60,000 nt of DNA. Source: Nymphaea colorata. Lineage: Eukaryota; Streptophyta; Magnoliopsida; Nymphaeales; Nymphaeaceae. Made by a program: the position numbers and the translations under genes. Location of the stretch: positions 8,900,204 through 8,960,203 of the forward strand of contig NC_045139.1 of assembly GCF_008831285.2 (NCBI RefSeq). Direction: 5' to 3'. The notes under the pieces were generated by a model. That model ran no database searches and was not told the DNA's origin. It saw nothing but the letters and a program-made list of their open reading frames with translations. Positions 47,401 to 52,000 of the stretch are shown here, one piece after another. How positions within the stretch are numbered: the stretch's first letter is position 1; every line of letters starts with the position of its first letter.

Positions 47401-47734
47401 CCCCAGAATGCAGCCCATCCATACCTTCAACAGAGTCTCTCGTCGGACACACCGCAGAATCAGCGTACGAGGTCTTCGCACACACACCAGAAGACGATCG
47501 CGGCCGCTTTTTCCTTCTACGGTAGACATGGACGATCGGCGGCCTGGGCACCGGTTCCGGCACGCTGCTTGGTTCCGATTCAAGACGCTCCAGAAATTTC
47601 CTGGCTCTGATTTTCCTCGACATTGCCTTTGATGGACCGGCTTGGACAGTACAACTCAAGGAATTCGTGTAGACGCGATCGATGTGGACGTACCTCTTCG
47701 GGGAGCCGCTCTCGGCCTCCTCCTCCTCTTCCAT
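3696..47734 (-). CDS. ATX1/ATX2: ATX1/ATX2-like histone H3-lysine-4 methyltransferase (24 coding exons)
   Basis: Trithorax-family chromatin enzyme that uses S-adenosylmethionine to methylate lysine 4 of histone H3 in the nucleus. Coding exons, 5' to 3': 47734-47172, 46690-46639, 46472-46398, 43816-43606, 40566-40443, 38917-38813, 38453-38251, 38062-37970, 37453-37356, 36659-36492, 34091-33954, 33749-33702, 32378-32261, 32181-32116, 32004-31943, 30473-30417, 28496-28428, 28313-28115, 27744-27478, 26778-26717, 26628-26551, 5488-5393, 4028-3925, 3837-3696. All junctions are GT-AG except intron 2 (GC-AG), and the phases agree throughout, giving 1065 residues, close to the family length. Approximate domain positions: Tudor-like 200-260, PWWP 290-380, FYRN 440-490, FYRC 478-564, PHD 598-652, extended PHD 655-785, SET 905-1020, post-SET 1022-1045. 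The start is the first ATG in the open frame (47734); the frame opens further upstream only through a TTG. Assignment to ATX1/2 rather than ATX3-5 rests on the FYRN/FYRC pair. Exact splice sites are inferred from sequence alone. Confidence 0.93.
4029..5392 (-). other. ATX intron 22, nothing recognised
   Basis: AT-rich intron between the NHSC exon and the following SET exon. No coding or repeat family recognised. Confidence 0.6.
7180..7405 (+). mobile_element. 5' LTR of old copia element A (approximate left edge)
   Basis: The right edge is firm. The sequence ends in TAACA at 7405, immediately followed by a tRNA-Met primer-binding site. The left edge is either about 7180 or about 7212, because a 28-bp near-repeat (7166-7193 and 7198-7225, CAAGGAAAAC..) confuses it. 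No 3' partner LTR was found. Confidence 0.6.
7406..7417 (+). other. Primer-binding site of element A (tRNA-iMet)
   Basis: TGGTATCAGAGC, complementary to the 3' end of plant initiator methionine tRNA, directly follows the LTR. This sets plus orientation for element A. Confidence 0.85.
7572..7614. repeat. Perfect 18-bp inverted repeat with 7-bp loop
   Basis: The arms at 7572-7589 and 7597-7614 are fully complementary (GGGAACCTAATCACACAT and its complement), with loop GAGAGGT. It sits in the leader of element A, near the presumed far end of the minus-strand fragment D. It may be a rearrangement junction. Confidence 0.9.
7615..8656 (-). mobile_element. Fragment D: LTR plus internal leader of a minus-strand LTR retroelement
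   Basis: At 8378-8389 the plus strand reads GCTCTGATACCA, the complement of a tRNA-Met primer-binding site. It is followed at 8390 by TGTAAGATTTTG.., an LTR that probably ends with CTTAACA at 8656. The part below 8378 would be the element's interior. It contains repeated GATTAGGG units (about 8215-8340) and a short open stretch on the minus strand (about 7860-7990) with no recognisable domain. No second LTR was found, so this is a truncated element inserted into element A. The left boundary is uncertain. Confidence 0.55.
8709..8842. repeat. 67-bp tandem duplication in element A leader
   Basis: Two diverged copies starting ACTTTTATTGATGCTG at 8709 and 8776, period 67 bp, with several mismatches. 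Confidence 0.8.
8897..9493 (+). pseudogene. Element A gag remnant (copia), N-terminal part
   Basis: Starts with ATG at 8897 ([10 protein letters not shown]). Carries recognisable copia gag blocks: [48 protein letters not shown], and [10 protein letters not shown]. At least four in-frame stops (for example after KLDGSL) show it is dead. It is cut at 9493 by the hAT transposon. Removing that insertion with one copy of its 8-bp target keeps the gag frame open across the junction. Confidence 0.8.
9494..12682 (-). mobile_element. hAT-superfamily DNA transposon inserted in element A
   Basis: The termini read CACAATGGTAC at 9494 and its complement ending at 12682. Subterminal GTACGG-type repeats occur on both sides. 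Flanking octamers ATCTATGT (9486-9493) and ACATAGGT (12683-12690) match at 5 of 8 positions, fitting a decayed hAT target duplication. The interior encodes a broken minus-strand transposase with BED finger, DUF659 and dimerisation region. The right portion (12010-12680) is leader and subterminal repeats. Confidence 0.85.
9697..11960 (-). pseudogene. hAT transposase pseudogene (BED finger, DUF659, hAT dimerisation domain)
   Basis: From its ATG near 11960 ([12 protein letters not shown]) it encodes a BED zinc finger ([25 protein letters not shown]). A DUF659-like block at about 10980-11300 includes [19 protein letters not shown] and [15 protein letters not shown] hAT C-terminal dimerisation region lies at 9960-10310 ([32 protein letters not shown]). 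An acidic tail ends at 9697. Several stops (including a Gln-to-stop change in the DUF659 block) and frameshifts break it. Transposase-like genes of this type insert DNA by a cut-and-paste reaction; this copy cannot make protein. Confidence 0.85.
12691..12901 (+). pseudogene. Element A gag remnant with CCHC zinc knuckle
   Basis: Gag resumes at 12691 in the same frame as the segment left of the hAT insertion. It hits a stop and a frameshift, then shows the zinc knuckle [19 protein letters not shown] (about 12832-12890). The first Cys of the CCHC motif appears replaced by Tyr (QYTNC). The sequence is then cut by a short MITE-like insertion. Confidence 0.75.
12902..13146. mobile_element. Short hAT-like MITE inserted in element A
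   Basis: About 245 bp of AT-rich core flanked by GC-rich inverted ends. The left end starts TAGGCATCGAG. The right end, read in reverse, starts TTGGGCACCGGG. Flanking octamers ACTAAACC and GCTGACCT match only 4 of 8. It interrupts the coding trace after the zinc knuckle. There is no coding capacity. Boundaries are approximate. Confidence 0.45.
13147..14060 (+). pseudogene. Element A pol remnant: protease, GAG-pre-integrase and integrase N-terminus
   Basis: Copia polyprotein trace. TWIIDSG (protease active-site region) lies at about 13400, then a long open stretch from 13505 with [20 protein letters not shown] and [15 protein letters not shown] (GAG-pre-integrase). Then follow CETCQLVKH and [11 protein letters not shown] (integrase), and SQQNGVAE, then a TGA stop at 14054. 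Part of the integrase core between VDAC and HHTSQQNG is missing. The sequence is cut at 14060 by element B and continues at 19472. Confidence 0.85.
14061..14527 (-). repeat. 3' LTR of element B
   Basis: Begins TGTAAATCAG and ends TTCTAACA as read on the plus strand, with TG..CA termini. Length 467 bp, ending in an AT-rich section with a TA microsatellite. Confidence 0.95.
14528..14541 (-). other. Polypurine tract of element B
   Basis: On the minus strand a purine-rich stretch ending in seven G residues (AGTTTGAGGGGGGG) abuts the 3' LTR. This is the plus-strand DNA primer site expected for copia elements. Confidence 0.85.
14540..18657 (-). pseudogene. Element B gag-pol, broken
   Basis: The copia polyprotein order is gag (from ATG at 18657, [13 protein letters not shown]), CCHC knuckle ([14 protein letters not shown]), protease ([14 protein letters not shown]), GAG-pre-integrase ([13 protein letters not shown]), integrase ([27 protein letters not shown]), reverse transcriptase ([11 protein letters not shown]), RNase H ([30 protein letters not shown]). 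Three lesions break it. A TAG stop at 18421-18423 lies in gag. A 44-bp tandem duplication at 16657-16744 shifts the frame inside integrase. A TAA stop at 16415-16417 lies before reverse transcriptase. Otherwise the frame is well preserved, so loss of function looks fairly recent. Confidence 0.93.
16657..16744. repeat. 44-bp exact tandem duplication in element B integrase
   Basis: Copies 16657-16700 and 16701-16744 (CCCAAAAGTTTTTGGGAAC..). The length is not a multiple of three, which accounts exactly for the frame offset between the two adjacent open stretches. Confidence 0.95.
18975..18986 (-). other. Primer-binding site of element B (tRNA-iMet)
   Basis: The plus strand reads GCTCTGATACCA, the complement of TGGTATCAGAGC, directly next to the 5' LTR. 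Confidence 0.93.
18987..19466 (-). repeat. 5' LTR of element B
   Basis: 480-bp partner of the 14061 LTR. Same TG..CA ends, about 1 percent substituted, longer because of a longer TA run. Confidence 0.95.
19467..20041 (+). pseudogene. Element A integrase C-terminal remnant
   Basis: Resumes element A after element B. Counting one AAAAC copy, the frame runs through the stop in VAE into [13 protein letters not shown], the standard copia continuation of QQNGVAE. Then [31 protein letters not shown] at 19690-19780 is the usual copia integrase C-terminal block. A frameshift near 19755-19800 follows, then a Ser-rich linker. No reverse transcriptase, RNase H or 3' LTR of element A follows; its 3' half is missing from the window. 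Confidence 0.85.
20042..20145 (+). mobile_element. hAT-like element 2, left terminal part
   Basis: Starts GTGTCACAAAAAACGAG and contains GCGTTTTT-type subterminal motifs. It interrupts element A at 20041 and is interrupted by element C at 20146. It continues at 25458. Confidence 0.5.
20146..20385 (-). repeat. 3' LTR of element C
   Basis: 240 bp, TGTAGAAAC..GTCAACA on the plus strand. Identical to the other LTR. It contains the gag-pol stop codon at 20380-20382. Confidence 0.97.
20380..24729 (-). CDS. Element C gag-pol polyprotein, intact
   Basis: A single frame of 1449 codons plus stop. The start is the ATG at 24729 ([15 protein letters not shown]); the open frame extends upstream only to a GTG. 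Domains by residue: gag 30-240; CCHC knuckle about 251-264 ([14 protein letters not shown]); protease at about 344-350 ([13 protein letters not shown]); GAG-pre-integrase about 484-490 (HERLGHL); integrase with D541 (HSDVWGP), D606 and E642 in correct D-D-35-E spacing; reverse transcriptase with YVDD at about 1126-1129; RNase H with [17 protein letters not shown] and [12 protein letters not shown]. Residue 608 is Ala (RSDNARE) where copia integrases usually have Gly; the effect is unknown. The polyprotein makes the virus-like particle and the enzymes that copy and insert the element. The stop lies inside the 3' LTR, and the polypurine tract is coding. Confidence 0.95.
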   Translation of the reverse strand: MADSSSSSVNTTLPDVVSARTDHVPVQVTTIQLTKENYSRWSAAITMGIAGRGRIAYVNGRKVEPAADSLAWDTWFLEDNQVKTWIVNSVSPDIQPLILRKKTARDMWIILEQMYGQKKRKVRVYQLMKDVYSLRQGALSVADFYAALKSKWEDLDYHSDIPWRCPHDQMQYMTDKWENRVFLFLSGLNDDFENIRGQILNSDESFSIEDVYSRVEAEEQRRLLSSGRKGEEQSAYVSRAPVGTPRSSRKCTHCKKLGHTRDFCWDLYPEKKDSRGRSSSGKKPVSSATSLSDGKGSISAEQIRELRAYLSKIDVGQADTPDEVKINQALAVSGGEGTSSMGEWIVDSGATHHMTGNPKLFHDYKLSSGKERVSLADGSFTSVAGKGSLSLLNNFLVHDALHVPHLPLNLLSVSKITKELKCELIFSEKRCVLQDLVTGKRIGIGLVSDGLYRLPIRVVTALMSAVSRTEKKEEECRQLFLFWHERLGHLPFGILKHLFPELCSSLNISMLSCDVCQFAKHVRASYPISNSRSNKAFSLVHSDVWGPSGIHSRGGFQYFITFIDDYSRCTFVYLLKDRSEVPHIIETFILLVENQYGNSVKTFRSDNAREYLCLTVEEFFRKRGIVHETSCSYTPPQNGVAERKNRQLLNVTRAILFQRHLPKYYWGDAILTSVYLINRMPTRVLKGRTPYSMLPGSSQPFHLPPRVFGCVCFIHNHSPNVKKLDPKSIKGVFLGYSSTQKGYKCLDPTTGRLHITKDVTFLEHVSYFGENSLQGEKLMSKEEYSPTQEIQFTDFMDYRREENPVAKVLGKDEDGKDEEGTTTDVHEQEKEGEHPLVTEQEGNRMFGQVYSRRRACTDKVIDDEEVTPNPNPTSSLDDPSRVQKQDVGKEKEDLPIALRKGVRSCTQHPIGNFVSYSRLSTDYKCFVSSLAVVVIPRNATEAQGDTKWSHAMKEEMEALDRNQTWEVVDIPEAAHLVGSKWVYTVKYKPDGSIERYKARLVAKGFSQKYGIDYLETFAPVAKMKTVRVIISLAVLKGWEMCQLDVKNAFLNGDLEEEVYMCMPPGFEKPGKCCKLKKALYGLKQSPRAWFERLRLVMKKHGYKQGNGDHTLFVKRRESKVTLLLVYVDDMIVTGDDKEEIARLKGLLSTEFDLKDLGKLKYFLGIEIARSGTTLVLSQRKYTLDLLKETGKLGCRPASTPIDAGHKLGSKDGELLGEEAKGRYQRLVGKLIYLTLTRPDITFVVNVMSQFMHAPTDMHLKAVDRILCYLKKNPGKGLLYVQQRSIEVEGYSDADWAGCVDTRRSTSGYCVYLGGNLVVWRSKRQDVCSRSSAEAEYRAVATGVSELLWLKILLTDIGIEIEGPMRMYCDNKSAINLANNPVLHDRTKHVEIDRHFIRERIDAKELTLPYMKSEDQTADVLTKALSVTPFERNVSKLGMFDMYAQLEGEC
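20386..20396 (-). other. Polypurine tract of element C
   Basis: The minus strand reads TTGAGGGGGAG immediately before the 3' LTR. It also encodes the last residues (LEGE) of the polyprotein. Confidence 0.88.
24730..25200 (-). other. GC-rich 5' leader of element C with degenerate GTCGGC-type repeats
   Basis: Between the primer-binding site and the gag ATG lies a strongly GC-rich leader made largely of degenerate short repeats (GACGTCGGCGTCGG units about 24900-24980 and GGCGGC-type runs). It is far more GC-rich than anything nearby. Open frames cross it on both strands because it is stop-poor, but none begins with a convincing start. It is probably untranslated, structured RNA. Confidence 0.7.
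25201..25212 (-). other. Primer-binding site of element C (tRNA-iMet)
   Basis: The plus strand reads GCTCTGATACCA, immediately left of the 5' LTR. Confidence 0.95.
25213..25452 (-). repeat. 5' LTR of element C
   Basis: 240 bp, identical to the 3' LTR. On the minus strand it starts TGTTGACGGG and ends TTTCTACA. Confidence 0.97.
25458..26400 (+). pseudogene. hAT-like element 2, leader and truncated BED-finger exon
   Basis: Continues the element split by C. It begins with GC-rich subterminal motifs (ACGCGTTTTT) and a pyrimidine-rich leader at about 25640. Then ATG at about 26178 encodes [16 protein letters not shown] and [13 protein letters not shown], a BED-type zinc finger found at the N-terminus of hAT transposases. 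A stop follows within 25 codons and no catalytic or dimerisation region follows before ATX exon 21 at 26551. It is thus a 5' fragment. The right edge is not definable. Confidence 0.6.
26551..27744 (-). CDS. ATX1/ATX2: ATX exons 19-21: pre-SET flank and first half of SET
   Basis: Exon 19 (27478-27744) holds the conserved [18 protein letters not shown] block and ends in RKRLVFG. Its GT donor lies at the edge of a GA/CT microsatellite. Exon 20 (26717-26778) encodes [20 protein letters not shown]. Exon 21 (26551-26628) encodes [18 protein letters not shown] and ends in IYNSLV. The domain then stops for 21 kb before resuming at exon 22. Confidence 0.93.
26779..27477 (-). other. ATX intron 19, nothing recognised apart from GA repeat
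   Basis: AT-rich intron. Its first bases at the donor side are the GA/CT microsatellite annotated separately. Confidence 0.6.
27453..27476. repeat. (GA)12 microsatellite touching the ATX exon 19 splice donor
   Basis: Twelve GA units. Read on the gene strand, the donor is GTCTCTCTC.., so the repeat begins at the second base of the intron. Confidence 0.92.
28115..34091 (-). CDS. ATX1/ATX2: ATX exons 11-18: PHD finger and extended PHD
   Basis: Exons 11-13 (33954-34091, 33702-33749, 32261-32378) encode the first PHD finger: [31 protein letters not shown]. Exons 13-18 (including 32116-32181, 31943-32004, 30417-30473, 28428-28496, 28115-28313) encode the extended [59 protein letters not shown]. 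All expected Cys and His zinc ligands appear present. Exon 18 ends in GCARS before the SET-proximal block. Confidence 0.92.
28497..30416 (-). other. ATX intron 16 with one MITE
   Basis: AT-rich intron of 1.9 kb. Apart from the hAT-like MITE at 29481-29711 and a short CA run near 29936-29950, nothing is recognised. Confidence 0.6.
29481..29711. mobile_element. hAT-like MITE, 231 bp
   Basis: Imperfect terminal inverted repeats. The left end reads CAATGTCGCAAAAATTGGC. The right end read in reverse starts CAATGTTGTGAGGAATGGC, and both continue into CTGAACCA. Flanking octamers CCTAAGAC and CTTATGAC match 6 of 8, the size of a hAT target duplication. No coding capacity. Confidence 0.65.
30474..31942 (-). 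other. ATX intron 15 with CT repeat and a probable SINE
   Basis: AT-rich intron. It holds a CT microsatellite near 31113-31138 and the SINE-like block at about 31455-31680. Nothing else recognised. Confidence 0.6.
31455..31682 (+). mobile_element. Probable tRNA-derived SINE
   Basis: A GC-richer island in an AT-rich intron. It contains a box-A-like TAGCTGGTTGG near 31469 and a box-B-like GTTTGACTCCC near 31510, spaced as in an internal RNA polymerase III promoter, followed by a tRNA-unrelated body. No clear poly-A tail or target duplication was found, so this is a family-level guess. Confidence 0.4.
32379..33701 (-). other. ATX intron 12, nothing recognised
   Basis: AT-rich, no coding or repeat family identified. 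Confidence 0.55.
34525..34770 (+). mobile_element. Solo LTR related to element C, antisense to ATX
   Basis: 246 bp starting TGTTGACGTG and ending TGTTCAACA, flanked by the perfect 5-bp duplication TATAT (34520-34524 and 34771-34775). It aligns along its length with the element C LTR read on the minus strand. Shared blocks include TCCTAATTA, ACCCTAAT, TATTAATGA versus GTTAATGA, GAGAGAGTG, CGTGGTTTTT and the GAGGGTTT..CCACGTT block. It is clearly a diverged member of the same group. No internal region remains, as expected after recombination between two LTRs. Confidence 0.88.
35008..35107. repeat. 50-bp tandem duplication
   Basis: Two nearly identical copies (..CTAACTTGGTTTACAGTT..) with period 50. 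The visible internal difference is TTCTACC versus TTCTTCC. Confidence 0.9.
36492..38917 (-). CDS. ATX1/ATX2: ATX exons 6-10: PWWP end, linker, FYRN and FYRC
   Basis: Exon 6 (38813-38917) encodes the helical tail of PWWP ([11 protein letters not shown]). Exon 7 (38251-38453) is an acidic linker. Exon 8 (37970-38062) is the FYRN core ([19 protein letters not shown]). Exons 9 (37356-37453) and 10 (36492-36659) make FYRC (YKMEVLRNP, then PSACWKKIY and SGSYMFGF). FYRN and FYRC together mark the ATX1/2 subclass of plant trithorax proteins. Exon 10 ends in LIQ at phase 0 and joins cleanly to exon 11. Confidence 0.92.
36660..37355 (-). other. ATX intron 9, nothing recognised
   Basis: AT-rich intron inside the FYRC domain; includes a poly-T run near 37288. 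Confidence 0.55.
38918..40442 (-). other. ATX intron 5, only simple repeats
   Basis: AT-rich. Short CA/TA runs near 39281-39302 and a CACATA run near 40044. No gene recognised. Confidence 0.55.
40443..43816 (-). CDS. ATX1/ATX2: ATX exons 4-5: Tudor-like end and PWWP domain
   Basis: Exon 4 (43606-43816) finishes the Tudor-like module ([18 protein letters not shown]) and begins the PWWP domain ([10 protein letters not shown]). Exon 5 (40443-40566) carries the PWWP core with AMWPALV, then [16 protein letters not shown] domains of this family bind nucleosomal DNA or methylated histone. The 3-kb intron between them contains no gene. Confidence 0.9.
40567..43605 (-). other. ATX intron 4, mostly featureless
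   Basis: 3-kb AT-rich intron. A block at about 42180-42600 rich in A-runs with TTTTTCGGTG-like motifs may be an old transposon remnant, but no ends could be defined. A TA run (about 43372-43394) is followed by TTTA repeats. Confidence 0.5.
43371..43418. repeat. (TA)n followed by (TTTA)n microsatellites
   Basis: About eleven TA units, a short spacer, then four to five TTTA units in ATX intron 4. Confidence 0.9.
43817..46397 (-). other. ATX intron 3, possible GC-richer repeat island
   Basis: 2.6-kb intron. The block at about 44140-44640 is GC-richer than its surroundings and starts near TACTGTTTGAATTC, a form common at ends of short plant transposons. I cannot pair it with a second end. A CT run lies near 45688-45706. 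No conserved protein seen. Confidence 0.4.
46398..47734 (-). CDS. ATX1/ATX2: ATX exons 1-3: N-terminal basic region and start of Tudor-like fold
   Basis: Exon 1 (47172-47734) encodes residues 1-188. It has an acidic start ([10 protein letters not shown]), the conserved [10 protein letters not shown] patch, and the basic [15 protein letters not shown] segment typical of ATX1/2 N-termini and likely nuclear-localising. Exon 2 (46639-46690) is only 52 bp and ends at a GC donor (AAG then GCAAGT). Exon 3 (46398-46472) encodes [17 protein letters not shown], the first half of the Tudor-like module. Exon 1 is GC-rich compared with the rest of the gene. Confidence 0.9.
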
Positions 47735-48060
47735 GGCGTTCTGAACCGGAACTTCGAGCAAGAAGACAATCGATGGCCCGGTATCCGCCCTTCCTCTACC
47801 TTTCTAGGGCTTCTCTCCTCCACGGGAATTCTACGGTTTAGGGATTCCACGGAAAGAGAAAAATGTGGTGCCCGCCCTAGACTGCCTGGGAAGATTTGCA
47901 GTCTCCGAGCAGGAGGTTTTTGGAGGGAGGACTCTGTTATAAGTAGCCCGTTTCCCGCCCGTTACGCTAATGCGAATCGGTTTTTACGTCGCGAATCGGT
48001 TCAGTTTACTCGTACCAATAGTGTTCCCTTTTGAAGCGTGAGATGGCCGCATATAGCCGT
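47735..48060 (-). promoter_or_regulatory. Probable 5' UTR and proximal promoter of ATX
   Basis: GC-rich stretch directly upstream of the ATX start codon, with no competing plant gene recognised. No TATA box could be assigned with confidence, which is common for chromatin-regulator genes. Confidence 0.35.
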
Positions 48061-49051
48061 TGCCATGGCCATCTTGGGAATTTAATACCGAATTGGATAT
48101 GGATTCGGATTTAAAATGGTGTACCAAATCCAAGTTTGTCCACTTACATTTGAATTACTTGGCTGGGGGGAATAACTTGAATACCTTGCACATCTATTTC
48201 GATTTAGACGAAGCACACCGAATAGGTTACAACTGCTCTTCTGTTTGATTTTATAATTGAGGCATAAGATCATACAGATTTAGGACATGATCCGTCTCGC
48301 CTATGCATTGTTTTCACATTAAGGCTATGTTTGATACAAATCGGAAAAGTTCCACTTCCTGGCAGCTCTAAAAAGAAAAAAACTAATTTTTTAGTAAAAG
48401 CAATACTCTAAATTTTTATGAAAATTCATCAAATACGACCATAAAGCGAACTTCACGTAGAACGTTCTGCCTAATGTTTTTGTTTCTTAACTGGAATTTA
48501 CTTGACACCTTTGTTTGACAACTTTGTTTCCCGTATTTATCAAATACGAGAGAACTATTGCGCTTTTCGTCTCCTTTCTCATCAGAAAGACGAGAACTAA
48601 TGCAGGTAACGCTTCCACAGCTCTTGCAGGTTGCAACCCTCCTCTTTCCCATTGTTCAAATGCCCATGACTGTAAGAGCATCATCATCCTGCCCAGAAGG
48701 TTCGGTTTAACACCTTCAAGTTGAAGAAGAGGCCAACGTAAAGAATGCCCGTCACTTGGCTGAAACTGGTAACCATTCCAAAGAACCTACCGGAGCATGG
48801 CTTCCAGCAAAAAGAAAAACGGAAATAGAAAAAGAAATGGGAACGCCTTTCAAAATAGTATATAGAGAGATAAAATGTACATACGTATGTTTAAGAGAGA
48901 GAGTGTTCTAAACTCACCGTGAACTTGCCACATTTTGCACAATTCACTATCAACCATGTTAGCAAGTAACTGATTCACATATGTTCAACTGTGGAACCAA
49001 AGATGGTCAACACAGAAATTTACAACATACTTTCAAACTGTTTAAGGTGGT
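48061..49051. other. Intergenic region between ATX and the membrane-protein gene
   Basis: No recognisable gene. Probably includes the ATX upstream region and the 3' UTR of the neighbouring minus-strand gene that ends at 49052. Confidence 0.5.
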
Positions 49052-52000
49052 TCATGGCTTCTTGATTCCCACTACAGACTTGAGGTAACGAAGCTTATGA
49101 TTCACATCCCCAAGATCAGGGGAGAAGGCAGACGGTGGCTCGATGCCAGTGAAAATGTAAAGTGCCTTCAGCTCCACCAGAAAGGATGTCCGCAAGGCTG
49201 TTTTGCACCCAATGATCATTCGCAAGGACTCGATCTCCTCCCATATTTTCCCTTCATCAAACACGCCCTGCTGAGCCAAGCATATCAAGAAGGGCAACAA
49301 ACAATGATGCATTTTGTGCAAGCTAGAGAGAACCACAAAAAAGACAGCAGAGAAAGCACAGCAGCGGAAAACATTAATTAATTTATGCATCACAGATCCC
49401 CGTCTCAGTTATTAAATTCAAGTACATCCTTCAAAAACCTATGTTCCAAGAACACTTGAAGGTGGTGGTGGCAAGGAAGGATACTCTGTGTCTTACATAG
49501 AGAGTGACAACCAGAATAGACACGATGCACATGCATCTGCTTGGTCGAATGCTCCAGTTCATTCAAAATAGTAGGCTGTTTCCCGTCATTGAAAGAAGGC
49601 ATTTGACTCTAAAATTGCCTATGGACATTAATAGACTGGGAATTAGACTCATCTAACAAAAAATTTATGGAGAAAAGGATGTAAACCGTATTGCACATTT
49701 TGGAAGGTATATGACATGCATTTATGTATAGGTGGCTAAGCATGAAATGCAAACTTGAAGTTCCTTACATAAATTATTCTATAACTAAAACCATGTGCAG
49801 ATGTGAAGCAACCGGTGTCCACAAAGCAGGGGGAAAAATCATTTCAGATAAAAAAACATGACAATCATCACTTTACGAGGGACAAGTTGGGCAAAGTCAT
49901 CCATGTTACTGAGACCAAGCCATACTCCTAGAAGTCAGGGGTTGAAAACATAAATTTCCTCCTTGACAAGTTACGTCTCACTGCAATTTAGGAAAAAAAG
50001 GAAAAGATGATAACTGATCAAACATTTGATATACCCCTCGAGAACACACTGTGTTCTCTTTAACACTCAGAAAATGAAAACAATATTTCCCCTTTTTCAG
50101 AAGATTTTTCTGATTTCTGCAGCAAAACATCTGTCCAGGTATAAAACAAGCACATCTGCGACTCGATTCAGGTTATCTCCTGACCATGCGTACCTGCCTA
50201 GGCTCTGAATTCTGTATAAGGGAATAGAATCCTTATACACCACTCAAATTGAGCACAGACAGAAGAATTAGTATCAATTCTGGGCAGGATGAGGATTTAA
50301 GTGTCTAAGCGCACTATTGCATCCATCTAGTCCTTGCCACCACAACAGCATGATATCTGTTGGGCAATGGTGCCTAGATTTCTGGAGGCACTCGGAACTG
50401 AAGGATACAGTAGCTGACAACATGGGAAAACCATAGAAATCCTCTGAAAGGTGAAAATGGAATAATGATTTATACTTGGTGCTATCTAAGTTCTATGATG
50501 AAAACAAGTATTTTCAAGGTTTTGCATCTTATTGTTGGGGTAAAGTCAGCCCCTACCACTCTACCCTGCTGATCAAAATGTGCAAGCCTGCAATATAACT
50601 GGAACAGAGAATCCTATTTGAGCATCTGATAAACCAACTACATATCATTCTCTGCCATCAACTTCATCTCACTCTCCATAAAATCCACATCGCCTGTTAA
50701 TAAGGCTGCACAACAGGTCTTGTAACTTTGAGCTCGACTCATACAGGCTTGTCTTAAGCTTGAAATCATGTTCAAGGCTTCTAGCCAAGGGTTGACCCGT
50801 TTGCTTAAATGAGTATCTCAAGCTAGGCTAACTCGGCTTGTAAAAGTTTATTCAAGCTCATCAAAAAGTGCACATGAAGAACATATTTTAACATTTGAAC
50901 ACAAAAACTATATATAGTATAGTGGGATATTCATGTATTGCACTCTTATTTGTAGATATCTGTAAATACCCATTATGTATAAGGATATTACTATAAAAGG
51001 CTTAATTACATGACACCCTTTATTAATTATTGTCTCCTATTGATAGAGATGTGTGGTTCTAGGCCACTTTCTCTTCCTATTGTCTCCAATTTTTTTTCTG
51101 CTGTGAACAAATTTTGGGTATTCTAACAACAACAACAATTGGAATCAAGATTGTTGAGAGTCATATTCATGGGTCCCATGAAGCATGGGAAATAGTCAAA
51201 TTAATGTATACAGTTAACCAGAAGAAACAAAAACAAATGATTTGGAAAATAACCCTTCATAGTGGAAGTTGAAGTTGCATTCACATAGACAAAGTGGCAA
51301 AAAAGTGCAAGATAAATTCACTACCATTATAAAAGATAATCTCTGTTGTTTTTCTAATGCCATTAATACACACTTACCTACCTTCATGCATTCACATTCT
51401 ACAATTAAGAAACAAAATAAGATGCAGTTTCACAAAGTTAGCTCAAAGGAACCTACATTATAAAGGTAATATGCCATTGGTTAGAGATAGGAGTAGGGGC
51501 AGACCTCAAGTGAGCCAAGTCTATAAATGAAGATAATACCAAGATGAGAGAAGATCAACTTTGCACAATCTTAGACCTGATACGACTACAGATATAAATA
51601 GATTGGAATTGAAAGATGAAGCATCAAGAATGAGAATTCTCCTTTCTTTTTCACTAATTCTCTTATCCTTCTTTCTCTAACTCTCTTGTTGATTTCCCTC
51701 ATTGTGTTCTTGCCCTAAATGAGTTTCAAGAAGGCAGTTATCTTGATCAATATTGGGTGTGACCGTGTGATAAAAGGAAACTAAACTCTGGATTTTGCCA
51801 AACATTACCTGTTTGCTATTTTTCATGTTCAGATTCATGACAAGGGATAAAATATTATGCGGATATTGTCTCCAAGCTTGGCAGACGAAACCAAGGCAAC
51901 CTCACAAAACATAAACACAAGCAATTTGAAAAAAGAACAAAGAATTGTACCTCAGTTACATCCACCCCATTTTACAAAAGCATGCATCCAAGCACATATG

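Noticed and set aside
47735-47761. Start of ATX at an upstream codon
   Set aside because: The extra upstream codons begin only with TTG. The first ATG is at 47734.
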